Positions 34,732 through 47,508 of a DNA stretch of 64,000 bases are shown here, piece by piece. The notes below the pieces were generated by a model that made no database searches, was not told the origin of the DNA, and saw only the letters and a list, made by a program, of their open reading frames with translations. A program made the translations under genes and the position numbers. The stretch covers positions 1-64,000 of the forward strand of contig SHVA01000005.1 in the NCBI GenBank assembly GCA_009691195.1, in the 5' to 3' direction. The DNA is from Solirubrobacterales bacterium. Lineage in GTDB: Bacteria > Actinomycetota > Thermoleophilia > Solirubrobacterales > 70-9. Position 1 is the first letter of the stretch. Each line of letters starts with the position of its first letter.

Positions 34732-34905
34732 CCGGCCCCCGCGCCTGATCCCCAGAATTGGGGAGTTCGCGGGCATTTTGCACGCGTATAGTCCCGCGGG
34801 TCTGTGGATCTGTGGGACGCAGGGCAGCAACCCCCGCACCCTGCGGCCCTTGCTCGTGTTCTCGGGCCGCACAACCAACCGAGAGATTCAGAGAGGAGCA
34901 TCAAC
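34732..34905 (+). promoter_or_regulatory. Leader region of the broken EEP gene
   Basis: 174 bp hold no gene. TATAGT at about 34788 could be a -10 box. Downstream, GCAGGG/CCCTGC and GGCCC/GGGCC can pair, giving two short stems before the ribosome binding site GAGAGGAG. No known riboswitch core is clear. Confidence 0.35.
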
Positions 34906-36133
34906 TTGAGTGCAATTGACCATCCCCAGCGCGCGCCCAGGCGCGGTCGCCTTGCAATGGCGGGCTGCTGGCGCTCGTAGCAGTGCTTTCGCTGAGCCTG
35001 CTTCCAGGCACCGCGGACGCGAAGAAGAAAAAGAAGAAGGCTTCCAACCAGACGGTCCGGGTGATGAGCCGGAACTTGTATCTGGGTGCGGACCTGACTC
35101 CCGGCCTGCAGGCCGGGAGCCTGGACCCGTTCGTCGATGCAGCGGTGCGATCGTGAACCAGGTTGACGCGACGGACTTCCCGACGCGGTCGACGGCGCTC
35201 GCGAATGAGATTCGGAGCCAGAAGCCCGACCTGGTGGGCCTGCAGGAGGTCGCTCTGTGGCGGACTGCCCCGGACCCCGACCTCGGTCCCCAGCTAAGCG
35301 GCATCCCGGTGGCAACGGACGTCGAGTACGACTTCCTTCAGCTGCTTCTCGACAAGCTCAACGCGAACGGCCAGCTGTACAAAGCTGTCGTGGTCAAGCC
35401 GGAGTTCGACTTCGAGGCTCCCGTCAACGACGACGGCAATGGGTCGGGTTTCGCCGGCGCTGACCGCAACGCACGTTTGACGATGAGGGACGTGATCCTC
35501 GCACGCAAGGGCGTGAAAACGTCGAAGCCGAAGAGCGGCACCTACAACAACCTGTTGCAGGTGTCGGTTTCGGGTTTCCCCATCGACGTGACGCGTGGCT
35601 GAACTTCGTTGGACGCCAAGGTGGGCAACAGCAAGACGTTCCACTTCGTCAACACGCATTTCGAGGCGTTCGACTCAGGAGTCAGCAACACAATGCACAC
35701 CGTCACGCCTGACGGCACCTCGCCGGTCGGCAAGGGCGAGATTCGCCAGGCTCAGGCCCAGGAGCTGGTCGGTACGGGCGGGCCTGCCAAGAGCAAGCTG
35801 CCGACGATCCTCCTCGGTGACCTGAACCCGGACGACGACACGGTCGCGCAGAACGGCGACCAGCTCGCCTACGGTGCCGTCGCCGCCGGCGGGTTCAAAG
35901 ACCGCAGCACGGCGACTCCGCTCGGCTGCTGTCTCTCGGACCCCAACCTGGTCGGCGGGTTGCTCGCCGATTTCGACCATCAGGTGGACCACATCCTCGC
36001 CAACACCAGGGCGATCAAGTTCATCAAGGGTGCGGTCACGGGAAGGGCGATCGTGGACGGTTTCTGGCCCTCGGACCACAACGGTCTGGCCAGCGTGCTG
36101 ACGGTTCCGAAGGAGAAGCAGAAGAAGAAGTAG
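34906..36133 (+). pseudogene. Secreted EEP-family protein, broken by two frameshifts and a TGA
   Basis: TTG 34906 starts [20 protein letters not shown], then the frame is lost at about 34965. The next frame reads [19 protein letters not shown], six Lys, [20 protein letters not shown], and breaks again at about 35143. The first frame resumes with [13 protein letters not shown] and continues to FPIDVTRG, meets TGA at 35600-35602 where Trp is expected, then TSLDAKVGNSKTFHFVNTHFEAF, GDLNPDDD, SDHNGLASVL and a Lys-rich end. Joined, it is an exported EEP enzyme of about 400 residues with a poly-Lys segment after the signal peptide. Three lesions argue for a true pseudogene unless the assembly is poor here. 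Confidence 0.82.
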
Positions 36134-36165
36134 GCAGGCCTCGACAGCCCGAGGAGGAGGCGCCG

Positions 36166-36197
36166 GCCCGCCCCCCCGCCACGCGCGGGGGGCGGGC
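36166..36197 (+). terminator. Rho-independent terminator before dnaK
   Basis: An 11-bp GC stem, GCCCGCCCCCC (36166-36176) with GGGGGGCGGGC (36187-36197), loop of about 10 bases, followed by TTTcgccTTT. It separates the EEP pseudogene from the dnaK operon. Confidence 0.8.
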
Positions 36198-36219
36198 TTT
36201 CGCCTTTCTGGGCCCTTAG

Positions 36220-36249
36220 TTGATTTCGCGACGTTATCTGCCATACTCA
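36220..36249 (+). promoter_or_regulatory. Candidate dnaK promoter with an HspR-like half site
   Basis: TTGATT (36220-36225) and CATACT (36242-36247) with a 16-base spacer fit a sigma-70-type promoter. ACTCA at 36245-36249 overlaps the -10 and matches one arm of the HAIR consensus; the partner TTGAGT arm is missing, unlike at clpB. Confidence 0.45.
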
Positions 36250-36302
36250 GGCTTAGATTTCTTAGGCAGGCAAGACCCAACAAGAGCTTTGGAGGAACAA
36301 GC

Positions 36303-38204
<1,902 letters not shown>

Positions 38205-38212
38205 GAGTCGCG

Positions 38213-38866
38213 ATGAGCACACCACGAGCCGAAGAGCCCGAGCAGGACTCGGGCCCGAGCCCCGATGAGCCCCAGCCCGCCCCGGCCGAGGTCGAGGGCG
38301 AGGAGGCCGCCCCGGCCGAGGTCGAGGGCGAGGAGGCCGCCCTCGACGGCGACGTCGTCGAGAGGGATTTCGACGAGCTGACCGAGGCCCAGCGGGAGCG
38401 CGACGAGTACCTCGAGCTCGCGAAGAGGACGAAGGCGGACTTCGAGAACTACCGCAAGCGCGTCGCGCGCGACCAGGCGGAGGCGCTGGCGCGCGGCAAG
38501 GGTCAGCTCGCGCGGCAGCTGATCCCGGCGCTCGACAACCTCGAGCGCGCTCTCCTGGTGTCCGGGATCGACCCCAGCTCCGACGGCGCCGGCGAGGACG
38601 ATCCCCCGAGCGGGGAGGTGTCGGCCAAGGACGCGCTCGCCGAAGGCGTCGCTCTCGTCTACCGCGAACTGCGCTCGACCCTGGAGCGCGCAGGGGTCCA
38701 GGCCTATGACCCGACGGGTGAGAAGTTCGACCCGGCGCTGCACGAGGCGCTCTCGACCCGAGCCGAGGAGGGGGTGGAGCCGGGCGAGGTCGTTGAGACC
38801 CTGGAGAAGGGCTACCGCCTCGACAGCCAGGTGCTGAGGCCGGCCCGGGTCGTGGTCGGCGAGTAG
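38213..38866 (+). CDS. grpE: Nucleotide exchange factor GrpE
   Basis: A 217-residue DnaK exchange factor. An acidic, disordered first 45 residues precede the long coiled-coil ([27 protein letters not shown]) and the C-terminal beta domain ([20 protein letters not shown]). An insertion of about 20 Gly/Pro/Asp-rich residues ([15 protein letters not shown]) lies between them. The acidic N-terminus contains a 10-residue tandem duplication. Confidence 0.93.
   Translation: MSTPRAEEPEQDSGPSPDEPQPAPAEVEGEEAAPAEVEGEEAALDGDVVERDFDELTEAQRERDEYLELAKRTKADFENYRKRVARDQAEALARGKGQLARQLIPALDNLERALLVSGIDPSSDGAGEDDPPSGEVSAKDALAEGVALVYRELRSTLERAGVQAYDPTGEKFDPALHEALSTRAEEGVEPGEVVETLEKGYRLDSQVLRPARVVVGE
38281..38340 (+). 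repeat. 30-bp perfect tandem duplication in grpE
   Basis: 38281-38310 and 38311-38340 are identical and encode [10 protein letters not shown] twice, in the disordered acidic N-terminus. The reading frame is kept. Perfect identity suggests a recent duplication, possibly variable in copy number. Confidence 0.9.
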
Positions 38867-38874
38867 GAGGAGGC

Positions 38875-39999
38875 ATGGCGCGAGATTTCTATGAGGTGCT
38901 CGGCGTGGACCGCAAGGCGAACCAGGACGAGATCAAGAAGGCCTACCGCCAGCTCGCCCGCGAGTCCCATCCCGACCGCAATCCCGACGATCCCGAGGCC
39001 GAGGAGCGGTTCAAGGAGATCCAGCAGGCCAACGACGCCCTCTCGGACCCCGAGAAGCGCAAGCAGTACGACGCCGGCGGCATGTTCTCCGGCCTCGGTG
39101 GAGCGCCGGGAGGCGGCGGCTTTCCGGGCGGAGGCTTCAGCGGCGACGTGGGCGACATCTTCTCCAACCTCTTCGGGCGCGGGCGCGGCGGCGGGACCGA
39201 GCCGCGCGCTGCGGCCGGCCGCGACCTCGAGACCGAGGTGAACCTGAGCTTCGACCAGGCCGTGCACGGCACCCAGATCACCGTGACCGTCCCCACCACC
39301 GGCCCCTGCCCGACCTGCGGCGGCACCGGCGCCGAGCCCGGCACCTCCCCCCGGGTCTGCCCTCGCTGCGAGGGCCGCGGCATCGACTCCCAGAGCCAGG
39401 GCTTCTTCTCGATCAGCCAGCCGTGCCCGGAGTGCGGCGGCGCGGGGCAGCTGATCGACGACCCCTGCGCTACCTGCGGCGGCCAGGGCATCACCCGGCA
39501 GACCAAGCGCTACCGGGTCAACATCCCTGCCGGAGTGCACGACGGCAGTCGTATCCGGCTCGCCGGCAAGGGGGAGGCCGGGATCCGTGGCGGCCCTCAG
39601 GGCGACCTCTACGTGACCACGCGGGTGGCGCCCTCGACGGTCTTCAAGCAGCGGCCCGACGGGAACCTCGAGGTGGAGCTCCCCGTGACGCTCCCCGAGG
39701 CGATCCAGGGCGCGACGGTGGAGGTGCCGACGATCGACGGCAGCAAGCGCATCCGGATCCCGCCCGGCACCCGCCACGGCTCCACCCAGCGTCTGCGGGG
39801 GGAAGGACCCCCGAGGACGAGCGGGAAGGGGCGCGGCGACATCTATTACCGGGTTGCGCTCGACGTGCCCGGCGAGCTCAACGACGAGCAGCGCGAGGCG
39901 GTCGAGGGGCTGGCGAAGGCGTTCAACGGCTCGGATCCCCGCGAGGACCTGCTGAAGCAGGCGGCTCGGTCCGACGGGTCCGGCAAGGTGGATGACTGA
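38875..39999 (+). CDS. dnaJ: Chaperone DnaJ (Hsp40), type I
   Basis: A 374-residue DnaK co-chaperone. The J domain has HPD at about 32-34 ([20 protein letters not shown]), followed by a Gly/Phe-rich linker (about 68-105), four zinc-binding repeats ([32 protein letters not shown]) and the C-terminal peptide-binding domain. The stop overlaps the hspR start (TGATG). Confidence 0.95.
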   Translation: MARDFYEVLGVDRKANQDEIKKAYRQLARESHPDRNPDDPEAEERFKEIQQANDALSDPEKRKQYDAGGMFSGLGGAPGGGGFPGGGFSGDVGDIFSNLFGRGRGGGTEPRAAAGRDLETEVNLSFDQAVHGTQITVTVPTTGPCPTCGGTGAEPGTSPRVCPRCEGRGIDSQSQGFFSISQPCPECGGAGQLIDDPCATCGGQGITRQTKRYRVNIPAGVHDGSRIRLAGKGEAGIRGGPQGDLYVTTRVAPSTVFKQRPDGNLEVELPVTLPEAIQGATVEVPTIDGSKRIRIPPGTRHGSTQRLRGEGPPRTSGKGRGDIYYRVALDVPGELNDEQREAVEGLAKAFNGSDPREDLLKQAARSDGSGKVDD

Positions 40000-40496
40000 T
40001 GGCTGCCCGCAGGTCCCGGGACGACAAGGACGAGGGTGCCCCCCTGGACCAGGCGCGCGGCGTCTTCATGATCTCCGTCGCCGCCGAGCTGGCCGAGATG
40101 CATCCCCAGACCCTGCGCATGTACGAGGCCAGGGGGTTGATCAACCCGAAGCGCTCCCCGAAGAACACCCGCCTCTACTCCTACCTCGACGTCGAGCGGC
40201 TTCGGCAGATCCAGCGGATGACCAACGAGGGAGGGCTCAACCTCGCCGGCGTCCAGACCGTGCTCGAGCTCGAGGGCCGGCTCGAGGAGATGCGCGCCCA
40301 GATGGCACAGATGCGGGAGCGCGCCGACGAGCTCGAGCGCGAGCTGATCCAGGAGGTCGAGCGCGTCCGGCGCTCGTTCAAGGCGGAGCTGGTGCCCTAC
40401 GGCGCGTACAGCGCCGAGATCGGGCCCGGGGACCCGGGCTACGCGGTCCCGGTCAAACGCCGCTCCACGCGGAAGGGCCGGCCGGCGAAGGACTGA
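39999..40496 (+). CDS. hspR: HspR, MerR-family heat-shock repressor
   Basis: A 165-residue MerR-type repressor. The winged helix reads FMISVAAELAEMHPQTLRMYEARGLINPKR and YSYLDVERLRQIQRMTNEGGLNLAGVQ, close to actinobacterial HspR, followed by a coiled coil (MRAQMAQMRERADELERELI) for dimerisation and a basic tail. HspR with DnaK as corepressor binds HAIR sites; one is seen before clpB. Its last 44 bases overlap the convergent serine-hydrolase gene. Confidence 0.95.
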   Translation: MAARRSRDDKDEGAPLDQARGVFMISVAAELAEMHPQTLRMYEARGLINPKRSPKNTRLYSYLDVERLRQIQRMTNEGGLNLAGVQTVLELEGRLEEMRAQMAQMRERADELERELIQEVERVRRSFKAELVPYGAYSAEIGPGDPGYAVPVKRRSTRKGRPAKD

Positions 40497-41325
40497 GCAG
40501 CCGGCTCGTCACTCCTTCGATGGAGCCGATCCCGCCCAGCTCCGTCGGCTCGCTGTCGGTGAGCACGGCGAGCGAAATACGCACCCCACCGCGGTGGCGC
40601 AACAGCGACGCCTGGTGGGTGACCGCACCGCTGGTCCCGTCCTCTCCCGCCGGGCGCCAGCCGCCCTTGAACCAGACCCGCCAGCCATCACCGGCGGCCG
40701 CCGGGATCCCCCATCGCTGCGCGGGGGTGACGCCGGCCAGCAGCCCCCGAGCGAAGCGCCTGTGCGGCCCGACCAGGTTCCGGTTGAGCCGCAGGTAGAA
40801 GCGGGCCATGTCGGCAGCGGTGATCTGCACGCCCCCCCAGAAGCCTGGCGCGGCCGTGAAGCTCCGCATCCCCGCCCGCGCGGCGACGTCCTCCATGCCG
40901 GCGTCTCCGACCCGCGTGTAGATGAAGTCGGCGGCGCCGTTGTCGGAGTAGGTGATCATCGAGGTCAGCGTCGAACGGGTATAGGCGTCGAGCGGCTCGT
41001 CGTCGCTGCGAAGCCGGCGCAGCTCGGCCGCGAGCAGCAGCACCTTGGAGGCGCTGGCCGAGCTGTGGGCGCGGTCCACGTCATAGCCGCGCAGCCGGCC
41101 CAGGGAGTCGAAGACGGCGAAGGAGACGCCTATGCGGGAGGCGGCGTAGTCCTCCGCCGCGCGCAGGCTCGCCGGCGCCGGGTAGCGCTGCGGCGGCCAC
41201 GACGGCCGCGCTGAGCCGCGCCCGGCGGGGGGCGCCTCACTCCCAGCCGCGTCGCCGTCGGCAGCGACGAGCGCGGCGGCCAGGACCGCGGCGATCGCCG
41301 CCGTCAACAGGGGTCCTGCTATCAA
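40453..41325 (-). CDS. Secreted class A beta-lactamase-like serine hydrolase
   Basis: A 290-residue protein with a signal peptide (LLTAAIAAVLAAALVAA). SASK (in SSASASKVLLLAAEL) supplies the S-x-x-K nucleophile, YSDNGAAD the SDN motif, and FKGGW corresponds to the KTG strand. It is a penicillin-recognising serine hydrolase fold. The omega-loop Glu of active class A lactamases is not evident, so a peptidase or carboxypeptidase role is as likely as antibiotic hydrolysis. It overlaps hspR tail-to-tail by 44 bases. Confidence 0.8.
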   Translation of the reverse strand: MIAGPLLTAAIAAVLAAALVAADGDAAGSEAPPAGRGSARPSWPPQRYPAPASLRAAEDYAASRIGVSFAVFDSLGRLRGYDVDRAHSSASASKVLLLAAELRRLRSDDEPLDAYTRSTLTSMITYSDNGAADFIYTRVGDAGMEDVAARAGMRSFTAAPGFWGGVQITAADMARFYLRLNRNLVGPHRRFARGLLAGVTPAQRWGIPAAAGDGWRVWFKGGWRPAGEDGTSGAVTHQASLLRHRGGVRISLAVLTDSEPTELGGIGSIEGVTSRLLSPSPAGPSAWSGV

Positions 41326-41333
41326 GCGAGGGC

Positions 41334-41759
41334 GTGGTGGTCTCAGAGGAGAATCGTCGCAGGCAGGAGTCGGCGCTGTCGGCGCCCGACGTGCGCGCCC
41401 TCTCGTGGATCTCGGGAACGGGCAGGCTTGCGATCGCGGCGGGGCTGGCGCTGGCTCCGCGCAAGGCGCTGGCCGCGCTCGGCTTCGAGGACCACTCCAG
41501 CGCGACGGTGGTGGTCGCCCGCATCGCCGGGGCCCGAGACGCCGTCCTGGGCGCGGCGACCCTGCTCGCCCTCAATGACCCGGCCCGGTTGCGCGCGGCC
41601 AGCCTCGCCAACGCCGTCGCCGACGCCGGCGACGCCGCCACCTTCGGGGCCGCCGCAACTGGCGACCGTGACCTCCGGGCGGCGGCGCTGCGGGGGGTCG
41701 CCGCCGCGGCGCCCGCGGCGCTCGCCGGCCTCTGGGTCGCGTGGAGGGTTCGGCCCTAG
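41334..41759 (+). CDS. Hypothetical Ala-rich membrane protein
   Basis: A 141-residue protein from GTG 41334 with a hydrophilic N-terminus and three to four Ala/Leu-rich segments (AIAAGLALAPRKALAALGF, DAVLGAATLLALND, AAAPAALAGLWVAWRV) that could span the membrane. I cannot identify the family with confidence; it resembles DUF4267-like proteins. It is divergent from the beta-lactamase-like gene and its stop overlaps the convergent NTF2-like gene by 4 bases. Confidence 0.58.
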   Translation: MVVSEENRRRQESALSAPDVRALSWISGTGRLAIAAGLALAPRKALAALGFEDHSSATVVVARIAGARDAVLGAATLLALNDPARLRAASLANAVADAGDAATFGAAATGDRDLRAAALRGVAAAAPAALAGLWVAWRVRP

Positions 41760-42034
41760 ACCGCTTCGCTCGGCGCCAACCCCGCGTCGCCGAGAGCTTC
41801 GTTCTGGTCCAGGTAGACGCGCCAGTAGGCGATCACCTCGTTGCCGTTCAGCATCTGCCGCAGCATCCCCCGCATTCCCTCGTGGCCCTCGTACTTGGGC
41901 TCGGGGAGATCCGGGTGGTAGACCTCGACCTCCTCGGCGAAGTAGTCGATGATCTCCTCGACCCCTCCTCGGTTGAACGCCTCCATCAGCTCGTTGTAGA
42001 TGCGGAGGTTCCGCTCCGAGCGCTTCTCGTTCAT
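41756..42034 (-). CDS. NTF2-like protein, apparently internally deleted
   Basis: A 92-residue protein starting at ATG 42034 (MNEKRSERNLRIYNELMEAF). Residues 1-65 match the SnoaL/NTF2-like N-terminal half (NRGGVEEIIDYFAEEVEVYHPD, YEGHEGMRGMLRQML), and the last 25 match the family's terminal strand (IAYWRVYLDQNEALGDAGL). The 40-50 residues of sheet that normally lie between them are missing, joined in frame at about MLNGNE. It may be a non-functional relic. There is no other break in the frame. Confidence 0.6.
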   Translation of the reverse strand: MNEKRSERNLRIYNELMEAFNRGGVEEIIDYFAEEVEVYHPDLPEPKYEGHEGMRGMLRQMLNGNEVIAYWRVYLDQNEALGDAGLAPSEAV

Positions 42035-42159
42035 TCCTTCACCCGCTGACAAGGCACTCCGAAGTAGCGGCTGTCGAGAACGCGGTAGCCAATCCCGTAC
42101 TGACGACAAGCCCATCCACACGAGTGGCTTGCTCAACCCGGCCGGCCAACCTACTCATA

Positions 42160-42180
42160 GTTGAGTCGCTTAGACTCATA
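42160..42180. promoter_or_regulatory. HAIR-like operator (HspR site) at the clpB promoter
   Basis: GTTGAGT-CGCTTAG-ACTCATA matches the HAIR consensus CTTGAGT-N7-ACTCAAG at 11 of 14 positions with the correct 7-base spacer. TTGAGT (42161-42166) can also serve as a -35 box with TTTACT (42185-42190) 18 bases away, so HspR would occlude the polymerase. Another ACTCA lies at 42153-42157. Confidence 0.75.
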
Positions 42181-42221
42181 TTTCTTTACTTTTGGGGCAT
42201 GAACCGGTACCATGCCTCCAT

Positions 42222-44837
<2,616 letters not shown>

Positions 44838-44919
44838 AAGCGGCCCTCGCTACCCACTATTCGGAAGCGCATCCTGCGCGGCTCAAGAAAGCCCGCCTCA
44901 GGCGCCGACTCAACTAGTA

Positions 44920-44937
44920 CCGGGAGCTGCCTCCCGG
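44920..44937 (+). terminator. Hairpin after clpB
   Basis: A 7-bp stem CCGGGAG/CTCCCGG with a CTGC loop, about 80 bases after the clpB stop, followed by a second small palindrome (GGTCGGcaCCGACC). There is no T-run, so termination strength is uncertain. Confidence 0.5.
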
Positions 44938-44952
44938 GTCGGCACCGACCAG

Positions 44953-45759
44953 ATGGAGCGAGGCTTGAGCGAGGCGAGGGCAAGGATGCTGCGCAGCACG
45001 GCCGCCAAGGCGAGGCGGCGGGCGACGCGCGCAGCGTGGCGGATCGAGGACACGCTTGCCGTGCCCGGCCGCGGTCCCACCCCTCCGGTGACGCCCGGCC
45101 CCAGCGGTGCCAACGCCATCAGCCGGCTGCGCTGGCGCCTGGAGCGGCGATTCGCCGTGCCCCTGCTCGGGGCCTTCCTCGAGCGCGGCAGGCGCGGGCG
45201 CGTCGCCATCCTCTCGGGGCTCGCCGCCGCGGCCGTAGCCGCGCTCGCCGTGGGGGCGCTCGTCGCATCAGACGGTGGGACCGGCGCGCCCGCGACTGAG
45301 CCCGAGCCTCTCCAGGCAAGCTTCACCGAGCCGGCATCGCCCAAGCTCGAGGGCGTCACGCCCGACTTCCATCCCACGAGCGCAGCGGCGGACGAGCCGG
45401 CGCGGACCGCTTCAGTACGCACAACGGGCGACGCCGACCCCAAGGCCCTCGCCGATGCCCGGCGCTTCGCCGGCGCCTTCCTCGACTACGAGGTCGGTGT
45501 CAAGAGCACGCCGGTCGCCGAAGCTCTCGCGGCCACCAGCACCCGCGCGCTGGCCAAGGCGCTCGAGCACCGCCCGCCCCGGCTCCCGGCCGAGGGCAAG
45601 GTCCCGAGGGCGCGCCTGATCAACGTGCTGGCCGGTCCCGAGAAGGACGGGACGCTCGAGGTCAGCGTCGCGATCGCAAGGCTCGGGGCTGCATCCGAGC
45701 TCCGTCTGACGATGACCAAGCGGAAGTCACGCTGGCTGGTCAGCGAGGTGCGCGGCTGA
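44953..45759 (+). CDS. Single-pass membrane protein coupled to a cell-wall hydrolase, VirB8/TcpC-like
   Basis: A 268-residue protein from ATG 44953 with a basic cytoplasmic N-terminus (RSTAAKARRRATRAAWRIED), one membrane helix (about 90-108, LSGLAAAAVAALAVGALVAS), a disordered linker, and a C-terminal domain of about 100 residues (PKALADARRFAGAFLDYEVG to KRKSRWLVSEVRG). The topology and the C-terminal helix-then-sheet pattern resemble VirB8/TcpC-type NTF2-like domains of conjugation machines, but this is a low-certainty match. Its stop overlaps the start of the transglycosylase gene, so the two products are made together. Confidence 0.55.
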   Translation: MERGLSEARARMLRSTAAKARRRATRAAWRIEDTLAVPGRGPTPPVTPGPSGANAISRLRWRLERRFAVPLLGAFLERGRRGRVAILSGLAAAAVAALAVGALVASDGGTGAPATEPEPLQASFTEPASPKLEGVTPDFHPTSAAADEPARTASVRTTGDADPKALADARRFAGAFLDYEVGVKSTPVAEALAATSTRALAKALEHRPPRLPAEGKVPRARLINVLAGPEKDGTLEVSVAIARLGAASELRLTMTKRKSRWLVSEVRG

Positions 45760-47381
45760 TGTCCCGCCTTCGCAACGTGCTCGCAACCGCAGCCATCGGC
45801 GCCGCGATCGCGGCCAACGGCGCCTCGGCCCAGACACCCCCGCCGCAGCCCCCGCCCGGCATCGGCGGCTCGCCCAACCCCCCGACCAACCCCGGGACCC
45901 CGACGAAGCCCGGGACGCCGTCGAAGCCCAAGCCCGACCCGAAGCCCAAGCCCGACCCGAAGCCCAAGCCCGGCGACAAGCAGGACCCGTCGCCGAAGCC
46001 GCCGGCAGACAAGGGAGGCGACGGCAAGCGCAGCGAGCAGGAGCCCGGAGCCGGCGGGGTCAACCCCGACGTTGCGCTTTCTCCCGCTCCCGGCGCCTGC
46101 GGCCCCGTTGCGATCCCGCCCTCTCTGATCCCGATCTACCAACGCGCCTCGCGGGCCTACAGCCTGGGGCCGGCCGGTCCGTCGATCCTCGCGGCGATCA
46201 ACGAGATCGAGACGGGCTTCGGCGCCAACCAGGGGCCGTCCTCGGCCGGCGCCCTCGGATGGATGCAGTTCATGCCGGCCACCTGGGCCGGCTATGGAGT
46301 CGATGCCAACGGGGACGGCCGCAAGGACCCCTCGGACCCCGAGGACGCCATCTTCGCCGCGGCGCGCTACCTGCGCGCCGGCGGCATGCCCGAGGATCCC
46401 GAGGCCGCGATCTTCTCCTACAACCACGCCGACTGGTACGTCGCGGACGTCCTCGCCCGGGCGGCCTGCTTCGGCGGCCTCGATGCTCCCCTGCTCGGCC
46501 CGGGCGGGCTCTCGCTGCTGCCCGAGACGTCGATCCTCAGCTGCAGGTCGGCTGAGGGCGCCGGCATCCCCGATGCCTACCTGGGCGCCTTCGAGGATGC
46601 GGCGGCCCGCTACGACCTGGCCGAGGAGGGCGTCTGGGCCCTGGCCGCGGTCGCCCGGCTCGAGTCCGACTTCGGCCGGGGGATGAGCCCCGAGCAGCTC
46701 GCCGGCGCGGGGCCGCTCGGTCTCGACGAGTGGGAGTGGAAGCGCTTCGCGGTTGACGGCGACGCGAACGGCCGGGTCGCCCACGAGAGCCCCGCCGACT
46801 CGGCGGCGACCCTGGCGCGAATGGTCTGGTCGGGCGGGAGCCTGCGCGAGGGCCTGTTCGAACACAACCAGGCCGCCTGGTATGTGAACGAGGTCCTCGA
46901 TGAGGCCACGCAGCTGGGGGGCAAGTGCAAGGTCGAGCCGGGTTCGTATGCGATCGCTCTCCCGGGCCTCACCTCCGCCTCGATCGTATGGAGGAACATC
47001 GAGCTCTCCAACGCCCTGGAGCTGCTGGACATGCGCCAGGGCACGCTGGACCCGCGCGTGCTGGCGCTGATCGGTGCGATCAGCCAGCAGCACCGGATCA
47101 CGATCTCAGCCCTGCGCTCCGACCACTCGATGCACACGACCAGCGGCAACGTCTCCAACCACTTCTTCGGGCGCGCGGTTGACATCGCCGCCGTGGACGG
47201 GGTGCCGTGCACCGTGACAACGGTCTCCTCTCCCTGCGGCCGCCTGGTCCGCACGCTGGCGATGATGCCCGCCGGCCAGGGGCCGACCGAGCTGATCTTC
47301 TGCTTCGACGCCGACGGTGCCGGGCCCGCCTTCGCGGCCCCCGACCACTGCGACCACATTCACGCCGGGTACGACGGGTAG
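45759..47381 (+). CDS. Secreted bifunctional cell-wall hydrolase: lytic transglycosylase plus M15-like domain
   Basis: A 540-residue exported protein. The signal peptide covers about 1-25, then a Pro/Lys spacer (repeated KPDPKPKPDPKPKP) typical of wall-crossing linkers. Residues about 130-235 are a transglycosylase domain with catalytic Glu in INEIETGFGANQGPSSAGAL and GWMQFMPATW. A second, degenerate copy (LAAVARLESDFGRGM) follows. The last 140 residues read as a peptidase-like domain with HTTSGNVSNHFFGRAVDIAA and DHCDHIHAGY, whose His/Asp pattern matches M15 D-Ala carboxypeptidases. It would open and trim peptidoglycan. Coupled with the upstream membrane protein, a role in secretion or conjugation is possible. 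Confidence 0.8.
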   Translation: MSRLRNVLATAAIGAAIAANGASAQTPPPQPPPGIGGSPNPPTNPGTPTKPGTPSKPKPDPKPKPDPKPKPGDKQDPSPKPPADKGGDGKRSEQEPGAGGVNPDVALSPAPGACGPVAIPPSLIPIYQRASRAYSLGPAGPSILAAINEIETGFGANQGPSSAGALGWMQFMPATWAGYGVDANGDGRKDPSDPEDAIFAAARYLRAGGMPEDPEAAIFSYNHADWYVADVLARAACFGGLDAPLLGPGGLSLLPETSILSCRSAEGAGIPDAYLGAFEDAAARYDLAEEGVWALAAVARLESDFGRGMSPEQLAGAGPLGLDEWEWKRFAVDGDANGRVAHESPADSAATLARMVWSGGSLREGLFEHNQAAWYVNEVLDEATQLGGKCKVEPGSYAIALPGLTSASIVWRNIELSNALELLDMRQGTLDPRVLALIGAISQQHRITISALRSDHSMHTTSGNVSNHFFGRAVDIAAVDGVPCTVTTVSSPCGRLVRTLAMMPAGQGPTELIFCFDADGAGPAFAAPDHCDHIHAGYDG

Positions 47382-47458
47382 GGCCCACCAAGCCGCTCTC
47401 CTCAGGAGTTAAGGGCGAAGCCCGGAACGACTTGTACCGGGCGGCTGCCAGTGGGCCC
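47381..47458. repeat. Nested inverted repeat between genes
   Basis: GGGCCCAC (47381-47388) pairs with GTGGGCCC (47451-47458), and inside it GCCCGG pairs with CCGGGC. The structure could be a terminator of the hydrolase gene or an RNA element before the SRPBCC gene. Confidence 0.4.
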
Positions 47459-47508
47459 GCTCTTGTGGCGAAGCCGTCAACCACCACAAGGCCCGCCAAC
47501 ATGCCCAC

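Noticed and set aside
34780-34870. Possible c-di-GMP riboswitch before the EEP gene
   Set aside because: GGGACGCAGGGC recalls a GEMM segment, but the GCAAACC arm and tetraloop receptor are absent.
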